Origin: DATJIG01 sp050260515
GTDB taxonomy: Bacteria > Pseudomonadota > Alphaproteobacteria > SMXQ01
Assembly (NCBI GenBank): GCA_050260515.1
Contig: JBLNCI010000038.1
Location: forward strand, 1 to 64,000
DNA: 64,000 nt
Direction of reading: 5' to 3'
Shown in pieces: positions 19,350-27,557 of this stretch. The translations under genes and the position numbers were made by a program. Each line of letters opens with the position of its first letter. Position 1 is the stretch's first letter. The notes under the pieces were generated by a model. That model was not told the DNA's origin and made no database searches. It saw only the letters and a program-made list of their open reading frames with translations.

Positions 19350-20336
19350 ATGCGCGCGATGGTGCTCGATCGGGCCAACGCGCCGCTCCGGCTCACGGAG
19401 CGGGCGCGTCCGGCCGAGCCCGGCCCCGACGATGTGCTCATCAAGGTCCACGCCTGCGCGGTGTGCCGCACCGATCTCCACATCGTCGACGGCGAGCTGA
19501 CGAACCCGAGGCTGCCGCTCGTTCCCGGCCACGAGATCGTTGGAACGGCAGTGGCGGTCGGCCGCAACGTCGAGCGCATCGCTGAGGGCGACCGCGTCGG
19601 CGTCCCGTGGCTCGGCTGGACGTGCGGGGTCTGCCAGTACTGCACCACAGGGCGCGAGAACCTGTGCCCGCGTGCCCGCTTCACCGGCTACGACATCGAT
19701 GGCGGCTACGCCGAATACACGCTGGCACACCAGCACTTCTGCTTCGCCATCCCGCCCGCCTACGGAGACGTCGAAGCCGCGCCGCTCCTGTGCGCCGGTC
19801 TGATCGGCTATCGCGCATTGCGCATGGCCGGCGATGCGCGCCGCCTCGGCCTCTACGGCTTCGGCGCCGCGGCCCACATCGCCGTCCAGGTGGCGCGCCA
19901 TCGCGGCCAGGAGGTCTACGCCTTTACCAAGCCCGGCGACGCGGCGGGGCAGGCGTTCGCCCGCGGCCTCGGCGCGGTATGGGCGGGCGACTCCGACAAG
20001 CCCGCGCCCGAGCCGCTCGACGCCGCGCTCATCTTCGCGCCGGTCGGCGCGCTGGTCCCGGCGGCGCTGGCGGCCACCGCCAAAGGTGGGACCGTCGTCT
20101 GCGCCGGCATCCACATGTCGGACATCCCGGCGTTCCCGTACCGCCTCCTGTGGGAGGAGCGCGTCGTGCGCTCGGTCGCCAACCTCACCCGGCGCGACGG
20201 CGAGGAATTCCTCGCAATCGCGCCCGAGGTGCCGGTGCGCACGGCGACGACCCGATTCCCGCTCGAACGGGCGAACGAGGCGCTCGACGTGGTGCGCCGC
20301 GGCGCGATCGAAGGCGCTGCGGTGCTGGTACCGTAG
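19350..20336 (+). CDS. Zinc-dependent alcohol dehydrogenase family protein
   Basis: Product of 328 residues. Catalytic zinc residues lie in CAVCRTDLH and PGHEIVG, and the structural zinc has four cysteines in CGVCQYCTTGRENLC. The cofactor domain has the loop GLYGFGAAAH. It resembles the AdhP/propanol-preferring class that oxidises or reduces alcohols and aldehydes with NAD(P). The frame extends to ATG 19269 within the toxin-antitoxin operator, but homology starts at MRAMVLD (ATG 19350). It converges on the membrane-protein gene at 20346. Confidence 0.9.
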   Translation: MRAMVLDRANAPLRLTERARPAEPGPDDVLIKVHACAVCRTDLHIVDGELTNPRLPLVPGHEIVGTAVAVGRNVERIAEGDRVGVPWLGWTCGVCQYCTTGRENLCPRARFTGYDIDGGYAEYTLAHQHFCFAIPPAYGDVEAAPLLCAGLIGYRALRMAGDARRLGLYGFGAAAHIAVQVARHRGQEVYAFTKPGDAAGQAFARGLGAVWAGDSDKPAPEPLDAALIFAPVGALVPAALAATAKGGTVVCAGIHMSDIPAFPYRLLWEERVVRSVANLTRRDGEEFLAIAPEVPVRTATTRFPLERANEALDVVRRGAIEGAAVLVP

Positions 20337-20345
20337 CGTGAAGCG

Positions 20346-20705
20346 CTACCGCGCCCGCAGGAAGTTGATGCCGAACATCACCATCGACGCGAGCACGAGC
20401 AGCGCTCCGACGATCGCTCCGGCCTCGATCCTCTGGGTCAGCGCGAAGTAAATGCCGACCGGGAAGACGATGACGCCGGCCAGCGCGACCCAGAAGTGCG
20501 CGGTCGCCCAGCCGTCGTTCTTGGCGAAGCCGGCGCGGTAGCCGAGGCCGAACAGGCCGAGCGACGCCCAGCCGACGAGGTTGATATGAGCGTGCATCGG
20601 CGCGAGGCCGAAGTCCTGTCGCGCGGCCATGACGATGCCGACGAGCATGCCGACGATGGCGGCAAGCACCGCCAGTCCGAAGAAACAGCGATCGATGTTT
20701 TGCAT
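20346..20705 (-). CDS. Small four-helix membrane protein with HxHxNLVGW motif
   Basis: Product of 119 residues with four predicted membrane segments (about residues 8-28, 38-58, 70-88, 95-114). The first inter-helix region carries MHAHINLVGW, a motif shared with haem-copper oxidase subunit I and NorB-like proteins, where the histidines can hold haem. The protein is far too short to be an oxidase subunit. Short proteins of this kind are found in many proteobacteria and lack an assigned role. ATG 20705 is chosen because the longer frame has no hydrophobic N-terminus. No partner gene is adjacent. Confidence 0.65.
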   Translation of the reverse strand: MQNIDRCFFGLAVLAAIVGMLVGIVMAARQDFGLAPMHAHINLVGWASLGLFGLGYRAGFAKNDGWATAHFWVALAGVIVFPVGIYFALTQRIEAGAIVGALLVLASMVMFGINFLRAR

Positions 20706-20775
20706 GAGTGCCCCCCAAATGGCATTGAGCGGCACTGTATGGCCCCCGGGCGGGAGGCGGAAGTCCCAAGGTGCG

Positions 20776-21189
20776 CTAGAGGTCGCGCTTTTCGAAGTCG
20801 ACGCAGGACAGCTCGAACGCCGCCAGTCCCTCTTCGAGGAAATCCGACACCAGCGGCGTGCCGATGATGTAGTCGGGCTCGCGGGCATTGGCGCGGCCGC
20901 GGGCTTCCGCGAGTGCCTCCTCCCACTGCGTGCCGTCGAAATCGCCGCGGCCGATCCACATCAGCGCCAGCAGCTCGGCCTTCTCGTCGTCGTCGAGCGC
21001 CACGATGAACTCGCGCAGCTCCTGATAGGTCCCGTCGTTGGCGAAATCCTCGAGGATCTCGCGAAAGCCGGTGTCCGTCCCGTCATCGTAGGAGCCCCCC
21101 GGCAGGACCGGCTCGACCTTGGCGTGGATCTCCCGCGCCATGACGACGATGAAGCAGACCTTCTCGGTGGCGATCGACGGCATCGGCAT
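20776..21189 (-). CDS. DUF3775 family protein
   Basis: Product of 137 residues, acidic and probably cytoplasmic. It matches the DUF3775 family by MAREIHAKVEPV, LREFIVALDDDEKAELLALMWIGRGD and the C-terminal SDFLEEGLAAFELS block. The family has no known function. GAGGAG lies six to seven bases before ATG 21189; a second ATG is at 21183. It follows rho on the same strand but sits beyond rho's terminator, so it is probably expressed separately. Confidence 0.75.
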   Translation of the reverse strand: MPMPSIATEKVCFIVVMAREIHAKVEPVLPGGSYDDGTDTGFREILEDFANDGTYQELREFIVALDDDEKAELLALMWIGRGDFDGTQWEEALAEARGRANAREPDYIIGTPLVSDFLEEGLAAFELSCVDFEKRDL

Positions 21190-21254
21190 GGGGGGCTCCT
21201 CTTCGACGAAGCGAAACGGGCAAGTCGGCCCCGAGTTCCGGATGAGGGAAACGG

Positions 21255-21286
21255 AAAAAGAAAGGCCCGGACGCGGGTCCGGGCCT
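21255..21286 (-). terminator. Rho-independent terminator after rho
   Basis: Read on the minus strand, a perfect 10-bp stem (AGGCCCGGAC/GTCCGGGCCT, 21263-21286) with a four-base loop is followed by TTTCTTTTT (complement of 21255-21263). It lies 28 bases beyond the rho stop. Confidence 0.9.
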
Positions 21287-21313
21287 GTTCAGAGGTGTGC
21301 CTTGAATTCGGCG

Positions 21314-22570
21314 TCAGGTGTTCATGGAGTCGAAGAACCCGGCGTTGTCCTTCGTTTCCTTGAGCTTTCCGACCAGGAACTCCATCGCGTCGGTGACGCC
21401 CATCGGCATCAGGATGCGGCGCAGCACCCACATCTTCGACAGCGTGCCCTTGTCGACCAGCAGCTCTTCCTTGCGGGTGCCCGACTTGGTGATGTCGATC
21501 GCCGGGAAGGTCCGCTTGTCCGAGAGCTTGCGGTCGAGAATGATTTCCGAGTTACCGGTGCCCTTGAACTCCTCGAAGATGACCTCGTCCATGCGCGAGC
21601 CGGTGTCGATGAGCGCGGTGGCGATGATCGAGAGCGAGCCGCCCTCCTCGATGTTCCGCGCCGCGCCGAAGAAGCGCTTCGGGCGCTGCAACGCGTTGGC
21701 GTCGACGCCGCCGGTCAGCACCTTCCCCGACGAGGGAACGACGGTGTTGTAGGCGCGCGCAAGGCGGGTGATCGAGTCGAGCAGGATGACGACATCGCGC
21801 TTGTGCTCGACCAGGCGCTTCGCCTTCTCGAGCACCATCTCGGTGACCTGCACGTGACGGGTTGCCGGCTCGTCGAACGTCGACGACACGACCTCGCCCT
21901 TCACCGAGCGGGCCATGTCGGTCACTTCCTCGGGCCGCTCGTCGATCAGCAGGACGATGAGATAGACCTCGGGGTGATTGGCCGCGATCGCGTGCGCGAT
22001 GTTCTGCAGCATCACCGTTTTGCCGGTACGCGGCGGCGCGACGATCAGCGCGCGCTGGCCCTTGCCGAGCGGCGCGATCAGGTCGATGACCCGCGTCGTC
22101 AGATCCTTCTTCGTCGGATCGTGCATCTCGAGCTTGAGCCGCTCGTCGGGATAGAGCGGCGTCAGGTTGTCGAAGTTGATCCGGTGCCGCACGTTCTCCG
22201 GCGGCTCGAAGTTGATCGTGTTGACCTTGAGCAGCGCGAAGTAGCGCTCGCCGTCCTTGGGCGATCGGATCTGCCCCTCGACGGTGTCGCCGGTGCGCAG
22301 GCCGAAGCGGCGCACCTGGGAAGGGCTCACGTAGATGTCGTCGGGGCCCGGCAGGTAGTTCGCCTCGGGCGAGCGCAGGAAGCCGAAGCCGTCCTGCAGG
22401 ATTTCGAGCACGCCGTCGCCGTAGATCGCGGTGTCGTTCTCGGCGAGCTGCTTCAGGATCGCGAACATCATGTCCTGACGCCGCAGCGTCGACGCGTTCT
22501 CGATCTTGAGGTCCTCGGCGTAGGTGAGGAGTTCCGCGGGAGATTTCTTCTTCAGTTCCTGGAGGTGCAT
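21314..22570 (-). CDS. rho: Transcription termination factor Rho
   Basis: Product of 418 residues, the usual length. The N-terminal RNA-binding domain has DGFGFLRSPEANYLPGPDDIYVS. The ATPase core has Walker A APPRTGKT and Walker B VVILLDSITR, and the secondary RNA-binding Q-loop and R-loop regions follow. It is a hexameric RNA helicase that ends transcription of untranslated C-rich RNA. A long C-rich leader with a tandem repeat precedes it. In this class rho often follows the haem genes from hemE, as here. Confidence 0.98.
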   Translation of the reverse strand: MHLQELKKKSPAELLTYAEDLKIENASTLRRQDMMFAILKQLAENDTAIYGDGVLEILQDGFGFLRSPEANYLPGPDDIYVSPSQVRRFGLRTGDTVEGQIRSPKDGERYFALLKVNTINFEPPENVRHRINFDNLTPLYPDERLKLEMHDPTKKDLTTRVIDLIAPLGKGQRALIVAPPRTGKTVMLQNIAHAIAANHPEVYLIVLLIDERPEEVTDMARSVKGEVVSSTFDEPATRHVQVTEMVLEKAKRLVEHKRDVVILLDSITRLARAYNTVVPSSGKVLTGGVDANALQRPKRFFGAARNIEEGGSLSIIATALIDTGSRMDEVIFEEFKGTGNSEIILDRKLSDKRTFPAIDITKSGTRKEELLVDKGTLSKMWVLRRILMPMGVTDAMEFLVGKLKETKDNAGFFDSMNT

Positions 22571-22840
22571 TGGCTAACCGATGGGGGCTGAACCGATAGG
22601 GGGCTGGGAGCGGTGGAGAACGTGCGGAGGACGATGGAGGGGGTGGGAGATCGCCCGCACATGCTTCCCTGGCGTTTGAGGCTCTGGCCTCGGCCGGACC
22701 AAGCTAAGTGCTTGGATTTATAGGGGAAGTCTGCGGGGGTTCTGTTGTTGCGGCGCCGCGAGGGTGCCGTGAGGATGGGCTGAATCTGTAGCGAAAAGCC
22801 GAAGCGCTGTCAAACGGGCCGCGCGAGGGCGCCGATCACG
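22571..22840 (-). promoter_or_regulatory. C-rich leader/promoter region of rho
   Basis: About 270 bases separate rho from the small lipoprotein gene. On the mRNA strand the part next to rho is rich in C and poor in G, as expected for a rut site used in Rho autoregulation. A TATAAA sequence (complement of 22717-22722) could be a -10 element, with no good -35. No open frame with coding character was seen. Confidence 0.45.
22576..22606 (-). repeat. Tandem repeat in the rho leader
   Basis: Two adjacent copies of AACCGATGGGGGCTG (22576-22590) and AACCGATAGGGGGCTG (22591-22606). In the rho mRNA they read as CAGCCCCC then ATCGGTT, twice. They lie 6-36 bases before the rho start codon, where they could affect ribosome access or Rho binding. 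Confidence 0.75.
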
Positions 22841-23083
22841 TTATCGGCAGGAAAATCGGCTGAGGCTGCTCGAGTCGCCGCGTTCGCGCGGCAGGACGAC
22901 GGCCGCCTTGTTGAAGGTCGCGCAGTACGCCGCCGCGGCGTTCCGGCGATCGGTCTCGCCGCTGCCCTTGAAGATTACGCCGTCGGAGTCGCCGCTGACC
23001 TTGTCGGGAGGACTGCCGCTGAACAGACCCATTCCGCATCCGGAGAGGAGCAGGATGGCGACGAGGGGGATCGCGATCTTCAT
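22841..23083 (-). CDS. Small lipoprotein, unknown function
   Basis: Product of 80 residues. It has a lipoprotein signal with the lipobox LLSGCG (Cys at residue 16). The mature part is about 64 residues and holds two cysteines (in AAYCATFNKA and at the end, RFSCR) that could form a disulfide in the periplasm. I do not recognise the family. It starts 53 bases after hemJ on the same strand and may be the last gene of the haem operon. Confidence 0.65.
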   Translation of the reverse strand: MKIAIPLVAILLLSGCGMGLFSGSPPDKVSGDSDGVIFKGSGETDRRNAAAAYCATFNKAAVVLPRERGDSSSLSRFSCR

Positions 23084-23136
23084 GGGCCGGCAGCCTAAGG
23101 CGCAGCGCTCTTGATCGCAAGGCGTGGACCCCGCCA

Positions 23137-23577
23137 TCAGAACGGCTTGACGATCGCGAGGATGACGATGGCGATCATCAGGATCGTCGGAATCTCGTTG
23201 GCGATCCGGAAGAACCGCGCCGAGTGCACGCGCTCGTCGCGCTCGAACTCCTTCCGCCAGCGCGCCATCTGGCCGTGAAGCGCGGCCAGCACCAGCACCA
23301 GCAGTACCTTGAGGTGGAACCACGCGCCGAGGTTGCCGAGGCCTTCGACATAGGCGAGCGCGCCGCCGAGCGCGAACACCGCGACCATCGCCGGATTGAT
23401 GATCGCGCGCAGGAGCCTCCGCTCCATCACCTTGAACGTCTCCGAGAGATCCGAGCCGACGCGCGTGCCCGCGTGATAGACGAACAGCCGCGGCAGGTAG
23501 AGAAGGCCTGCCAGCCACGCGATCACCGCGATGACGTGCAGGGCCTTCAGCCAGACGATCCAACCGGACAGTTCCAT
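23137..23577 (-). CDS. hemJ: Protoporphyrinogen IX oxidase HemJ
   Basis: Product of 146 residues with four membrane helices. HemJ carries out the six-electron oxidation of protoporphyrinogen IX to protoporphyrin IX in bacteria lacking HemG and HemY. The conserved histidine is in LKALHVIAVIAWLAGLLYLPRLFVYH, and the conserved lysine region is FHLKVLLVLVLAALHG. ATG 23577 has GAGGAGG just before it. It lies 13 bases after hemH, so hemE-hemH-hemJ form an operon for the last steps of haem synthesis. Confidence 0.93.
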   Translation of the reverse strand: MELSGWIVWLKALHVIAVIAWLAGLLYLPRLFVYHAGTRVGSDLSETFKVMERRLLRAIINPAMVAVFALGGALAYVEGLGNLGAWFHLKVLLVLVLAALHGQMARWRKEFERDERVHSARFFRIANEIPTILMIAIVILAIVKPF

Positions 23578-23590
23578 CACCGCCTCCTCC

Positions 23591-24637
23591 TCAGCGAACG
23601 CGCACCAGCGGGCATTGCGACACCGGTGTGCATGCCCGGTGCGGCGATCCCGACGACATCGGTGCCGATTGGGCCATCGCCGATCGGACGAGATCGGCAA
23701 GACCGGCGATGAACGGCGCCGAGACACTCGGGGTCGGCGTGCGCTCGTAGCGCGGCACACCCGACGCGGTCGCGAGCTTTCGGTATTCCTGATCGAGTTC
23801 CACCAGCGTCTCCGAATGCTCCGACACGAACGCGATCGGAACGACGATCACCCCGCGCCCGTCGGCGCCGGCGCGACGGATCTCTTCGTCGGTCGATGGC
23901 CCGATCCAGCGCAGCGGCCCGACACGGCTCTGATAACACACGACCCAGTCGAGATCGGTGAATCCTTCTTCCGCCAATGTCTCGACGACGGCTCGTGTCG
24001 TAGCCATGACCTGGCCGGGATACGGATCGCCGGCTTTCACGATCTTCTCGGGAAGACCGTGGGCCGAGAACAGCACACGGAGCGACCGGTCGCTCCGGAG
24101 GATCGGAACGAGCGAATCGACGAACGTGCGGATCAGTCCCGGCTCCGTCGGCCAGCAGCAGATTGCGCGCGTCGCCGCCGTCAGCCCGCGCTCGCTGGCC
24201 GCGCGATGCCAGTCCGCCAGCGACGATGACGTCGTCGTGGTCGAGAACTGCGGATAGAGCGGCAGCAGAACGAGGCTATCGGGCTTCCACTCCGCAAGCG
24301 CAGCCGCGGCCTCGTCGCTGCGCGGCATCCAGTACCGCATGGCCATCACGACCTTGAAGGCGGTGACGGGGTCACGCTTCACGAGCTCGGCCTCGAGCGC
24401 CGAGGCCTGGGCCCTGGTTTCCCGGACGATCGGCGACGAGCCGCCGAGACGCTCGTAGATCTCGCGGGCGAGTGGCGCTCGACGGCGCGCGATCAGGCGC
24501 GCGATGACATACCGCAGCGGCTGCGGCACACGGATGATCGCCGGATCGTTGAACAGGTTGACGAGGAACGGCTCGACGGCGGCGGGATTGTCCGGCCCGC
24601 CGAGATTGAACAGAACCACTCCGACGCGCGCACTCAC
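23591..24637 (-). CDS. hemH: Ferrochelatase
   Basis: Product of 348 residues. It inserts Fe(II) into protoporphyrin IX. The active-site histidine is in VLFSAHGLPE (residues 188-197), with PLYPQFSTTT and SEHSETLVELD also conserved. A C-terminal tail holds Cys336 and Cys342, and an internal pair is Cys160-Cys161. This layout resembles the [2Fe-2S] ferrochelatases known in Caulobacter and mycobacteria, where one ligand is internal and the rest are in the tail; cluster binding here is an inference. The start overlaps the hemE stop (ATGA). Confidence 0.95.
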   Translation of the reverse strand: MSARVGVVLFNLGGPDNPAAVEPFLVNLFNDPAIIRVPQPLRYVIARLIARRRAPLAREIYERLGGSSPIVRETRAQASALEAELVKRDPVTAFKVVMAMRYWMPRSDEAAAALAEWKPDSLVLLPLYPQFSTTTTSSSLADWHRAASERGLTAATRAICCWPTEPGLIRTFVDSLVPILRSDRSLRVLFSAHGLPEKIVKAGDPYPGQVMATTRAVVETLAEEGFTDLDWVVCYQSRVGPLRWIGPSTDEEIRRAGADGRGVIVVPIAFVSEHSETLVELDQEYRKLATASGVPRYERTPTPSVSAPFIAGLADLVRSAMAQSAPMSSGSPHRACTPVSQCPLVRVR

Positions 24638-25698
24638 GCCGGACGTTCTCCGCGCAACAACGCCGAGAGCTGACCCACGTTCTCCGGCGGCGTCTCGGGC
24701 ACGATGCCGTGGCCGAGGTTGAACACGAACGGTTGTCCCGCCATCGCACGGCAGATTCGCTCGGCTTCGTTGAGCATCGCCGGCCCACCGGCCACGAGAA
24801 GCTGCGGATCGAGGTTGCCCTGGATCGCGGTGGTCGCAGGCACTTGCCCTCGCGCCCAGCCGATCGGCGTGCCGCTGTCGATCTGCACCGCATCGACGGC
24901 CGTCATGCGCGCATAGTGCGCGATCGTCGCACCGCAGCGGTTGGGGAATCCAATGACCGGCACGTGGGGATGGGCGGACTTGACGCGGGCGACGATCCGC
25001 ATGGTCGGCTCCACCGACCAGCGCTCGAATTCGAGCGCGGGCAGGACCCCGGCCCAGCTATCGAAGATCTGCAGCGTCTCCGCGCCGGCCTCGACCTGCG
25101 CGATCAGGTGCTCGGAGATCGCGGCGACCAGCAGATCGAAAAGCCGGGAGGTCTGCTCCGGGTGTCGATAGATCCAGGCCTTGGCCTTGGAGAACGTGGG
25201 GCTTCCCGCGCCTTCGATCATGTAGCAGGCGATCGTCCATGGCGCGCCCGCGAACCCGATCAGAGCGGTCTCGCGATCGAGCTTGGTCCGGGTGAGCGCG
25301 AGGGCGTCGTAGACCGGCCCCAGCCGAGTGCGTAGCCGGCTCGTACTCAGGGCGGCGACATCGGCGGGGCCTTTGAGCGCTTCGAGCATCGGACCGTGTC
25401 CCGACTCGAAGTTGACCTTCTGCCCGAGGGCGTCGGCGATGACGAGGATGTCGGAGAAGATGATCGCGGCATCCATGCCGAACCGGCGGATCGGCTGCAC
25501 CGTCGCTTCCGCCGCCAGCGCCGGGCTGTAGCAGAACGACATGAAGTCCTTGGCCCGCTGGCGGAGCTCACGGTACTCGGGCAGATAGCGCCCCGCCTGA
25601 CGCATGAACCAGAACGGCGGTCGGTCGACGGAGTGACCGCCGAGCGCGCGCAGCAGACGCTTGTTGGATGACTGGGTCGGGGAGCTGGAGGGGAGCAC
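24634..25698 (-). CDS. hemE: Uroporphyrinogen decarboxylase
   Basis: Product of 354 residues from GTG 25698. It converts uroporphyrinogen III to coproporphyrinogen III. Signatures are PPFWFMRQAGRYLPEYR near the N-terminus and GFAGAPWTIACYMIEG in the middle. The frame stays open to 26049 through the non-coding origin region; homology begins at about residue 10 of the GTG form, and no ATG lies before the active-site segment. hemE beside the origin is a long-noted feature of Alphaproteobacteria. Confidence 0.95.
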   Translation of the reverse strand: MLPSSSPTQSSNKRLLRALGGHSVDRPPFWFMRQAGRYLPEYRELRQRAKDFMSFCYSPALAAEATVQPIRRFGMDAAIIFSDILVIADALGQKVNFESGHGPMLEALKGPADVAALSTSRLRTRLGPVYDALALTRTKLDRETALIGFAGAPWTIACYMIEGAGSPTFSKAKAWIYRHPEQTSRLFDLLVAAISEHLIAQVEAGAETLQIFDSWAGVLPALEFERWSVEPTMRIVARVKSAHPHVPVIGFPNRCGATIAHYARMTAVDAVQIDSGTPIGWARGQVPATTAIQGNLDPQLLVAGGPAMLNEAERICRAMAGQPFVFNLGHGIVPETPPENVGQLSALLRGERPA

Positions 25699-26128
25699 GA
25701 GGGTTCGCCGGGTTTCTTCTTCAATCTTATAAGAATCTATAAATAAGGTAGTTGTTGTAGTTGCCCCTGGGGAAAAAGGGGATTCCCGAATCAAGCGACT
25801 TATGCGGTTTTTGGTGTGAGCAAAATGGGCACGGTGCAAAAGCCTGTGGGTAAAGGGGACAAATCGGCACAGCGACGCTTGGCGCGCGTGTCGTTTCGCC
25901 GGAATCCCGACGAAGCGAATCGCGTGCATAACTCCGCCGCCGGCGTGTTGTTCAGGAGTCGCGGACACGTCGCCGATTCGATCCCGAGCCGGACAAGCGC
26001 GCCGATCGAATCCCGGGGTCCGGGTGCGCTTTGGAGCCCGTGGTGACAAAACCCCGAGTTATCCCCGACTCGCGACTTTTCTCCCGAGCCTTCGACCGAG
26101 CCTTCGACGGGTTGCCGGGGCGGACGCG
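25699..26128. other. Predicted chromosomal replication origin (oriC)
   Basis: This 430-bp non-coding gap lies between divergent hemE and maf. It has an AT-rich patch at about 25710-25765 (a candidate unwinding element). DnaA-box-like sites are TTACCCACA (complement of 25845-25853), TTATGCACG (complement of 25923-25931) and TTATCCCCG (26059-26067), each one or two changes from TTATNCACA. Nine GANTC sites lie between 25733 and 26071, about one being expected by chance. A 12-bp tandem repeat CGAGCCTTCGAC is at 26085-26108. In Caulobacter and relatives oriC lies beside hemE and upstream of maf-aroE-coaE-dnaQ. The origin call is by context; no replication data are available. Confidence 0.75.
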
Positions 26129-26716
26129 ATGAGGGTCGTCCTCGCATCGACGAGTGCCGCGCGCCAGACGATGCTGCGTAACGCCGGCATCGCGTTCGAG
26201 ACAGACCCGTCGTCCGTGGACGAAGCCGAAATCAAAGCGAGGTTGTCGGCCGCATCGCCCGCCGAGGTCGCGACAGCGCTGGCGATCGCCAAGGCCGAAG
26301 ACGTCGCGCGCCGTCACCCGGGTGCATTTGTGGTCGGCTCCGACCAGATCCTCACCTGCGGCGGCCGGTCGTTCGACAAGCCCGGATCGCGCGCCGAGGC
26401 CCGCGATCAGCTCCTGGCGCTGCGCGGGCGCGACCACACCCTGACCTCGGCCGCGGCGGTGATCGGCGACGGGCGGCCGCTGTGGACCCACGTCGACGCG
26501 GCGCATCTCGCGATGCGGGCCTTTTCCGAATCCTTCCTCGACGGGTATCTTGATCGCGCCGGCCCCGGTGTCCTGTCTTCGGTCGGCGTGTACCAGATCG
26601 AGGGGCTCGGTGCGCAGCTCTTCGAGCGCATTCAGGGCGACGTGTTCACGATCATGGGCATGCCGCTTCTCCCGTTGCTTCGGTTCTTGCGACAAGAAGG
26701 AGTGATCCCCGCGTGA
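26129..26716 (+). CDS. maf: Maf-like nucleoside triphosphate pyrophosphatase
   Basis: Product of 195 residues. It belongs to the Maf family that removes modified or excess NTPs. It shows the N-terminal VLASTSAARQTMLRNAG motif, the VVGSDQILTC segment with the catalytic aspartate, and LRGRDHTLTSA. The ATG at 26129 gives the standard N-terminus; upstream in-frame sequence belongs to the origin region. Its stop overlaps the aroE start (GTGA at 26713). It is the first gene of the maf-aroE-coaE-dnaQ set. Confidence 0.93.
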   Translation: MRVVLASTSAARQTMLRNAGIAFETDPSSVDEAEIKARLSAASPAEVATALAIAKAEDVARRHPGAFVVGSDQILTCGGRSFDKPGSRAEARDQLLALRGRDHTLTSAAAVIGDGRPLWTHVDAAHLAMRAFSESFLDGYLDRAGPGVLSSVGVYQIEGLGAQLFERIQGDVFTIMGMPLLPLLRFLRQEGVIPA

Positions 26717-27555
26717 TTCTCTCGGGTCGGGCAAAGCTCGCCGGCGTCATGGGATGGCCCGTGGGACACTCGCGGTCGCCGCGCCTCCACGGCTACTGGC
26801 TCGAGCGCTACGGCATCGACGGGACCTACGTGCCGCTTGCCGTCCCACCCGCACACTTCGCCCAGGCGCTACGGATGCTCGCGCTGATCGGGTTCCGCGG
26901 CGTCAACGTCACCGTGCCGCACAAGGAAGCGGCACTCGCCGCCGTCGACACCCTCGACGACGCGGCGCGGCGCATCGGCGCCGTGAACACGGTGATGATG
27001 GACAGCGACGGCGCGCTACGCGGCACCAACACCGACGGAATCGGATTCATCGCTCATCTAAAGGCGTCGGCTCCGCAGTGGAGCGCGGACGCCGGGCCTG
27101 CGGTCGTGATCGGCGCCGGAGGTGCGGCGCGCGCCGTCGTCGTCGCGCTCCAGGACGCAGGCGTCCGGGAGATCCGCCTCGTCAACCGCACCCGCGAGCG
27201 CGCCGAGCAGCTCGCGATGGAGATCGACGGCTCTGTCGGCGTGCTGCCGTGGGTCGCGCGCAACAGCGCGCTCGACGGCGCGGCGCTGGTCGTCAACACC
27301 ACGACGCTCGGCATGACCGGACAGCCCGCGCTGGAGATCGACCTCGCCCTCCTGCCCGCGCGCGCCGCGGTGTTCGACTGCGTGTACGCGCCGCTCGAGA
27401 CGCCGCTGCTTGCCCAGGCGCGGGCGCGCAAGCTCACCGCGGTCGACGGCCTCGGCATGCTGATTCACCAGGCGCGCGCCGGCTTCACCACCTGGTTCGG
27501 CGTCGAGCCCGAAGTCGACGACGCCCTGCGCCGCTTCCTCGCCGAGGGCCTCTGA
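26713..27555 (+). CDS. aroE: Shikimate dehydrogenase
   Basis: Product of 280 residues. It reduces 3-dehydroshikimate to shikimate with NADPH in aromatic amino-acid synthesis. Substrate-binding GWPVGHSRSPRLHG is near the N-terminus, the catalytic lysine is Lys71 in NVTVPHKEA, and the cofactor loop is VIGAGGAARAV followed by NRTRERA. The GTG start overlaps the maf stop by four bases; coaE begins two bases after the stop. Confidence 0.96.
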   Translation: MILSGRAKLAGVMGWPVGHSRSPRLHGYWLERYGIDGTYVPLAVPPAHFAQALRMLALIGFRGVNVTVPHKEAALAAVDTLDDAARRIGAVNTVMMDSDGALRGTNTDGIGFIAHLKASAPQWSADAGPAVVIGAGGAARAVVVALQDAGVREIRLVNRTRERAEQLAMEIDGSVGVLPWVARNSALDGAALVVNTTTLGMTGQPALEIDLALLPARAAVFDCVYAPLETPLLAQARARKLTAVDGLGMLIHQARAGFTTWFGVEPEVDDALRRFLAEGL

Positions 27556-27557
27556 TC

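Noticed and set aside
25788..25802. IHF-like site AATCAAGCGACTTA in the origin
   Set aside because: The spacing between ATCAA and TTA is one base too long for the consensus.
25816..26046. 76-residue open frame on the plus strand inside the predicted origin
   Set aside because: No ribosome-binding site, no family, and it overlaps DnaA-box-like and GANTC sites that mark the region as non-coding.
25800..26147. 115-residue open frame on the minus strand over the origin
   Set aside because: It has repeats and low complexity at its start and no homology that I recognise.
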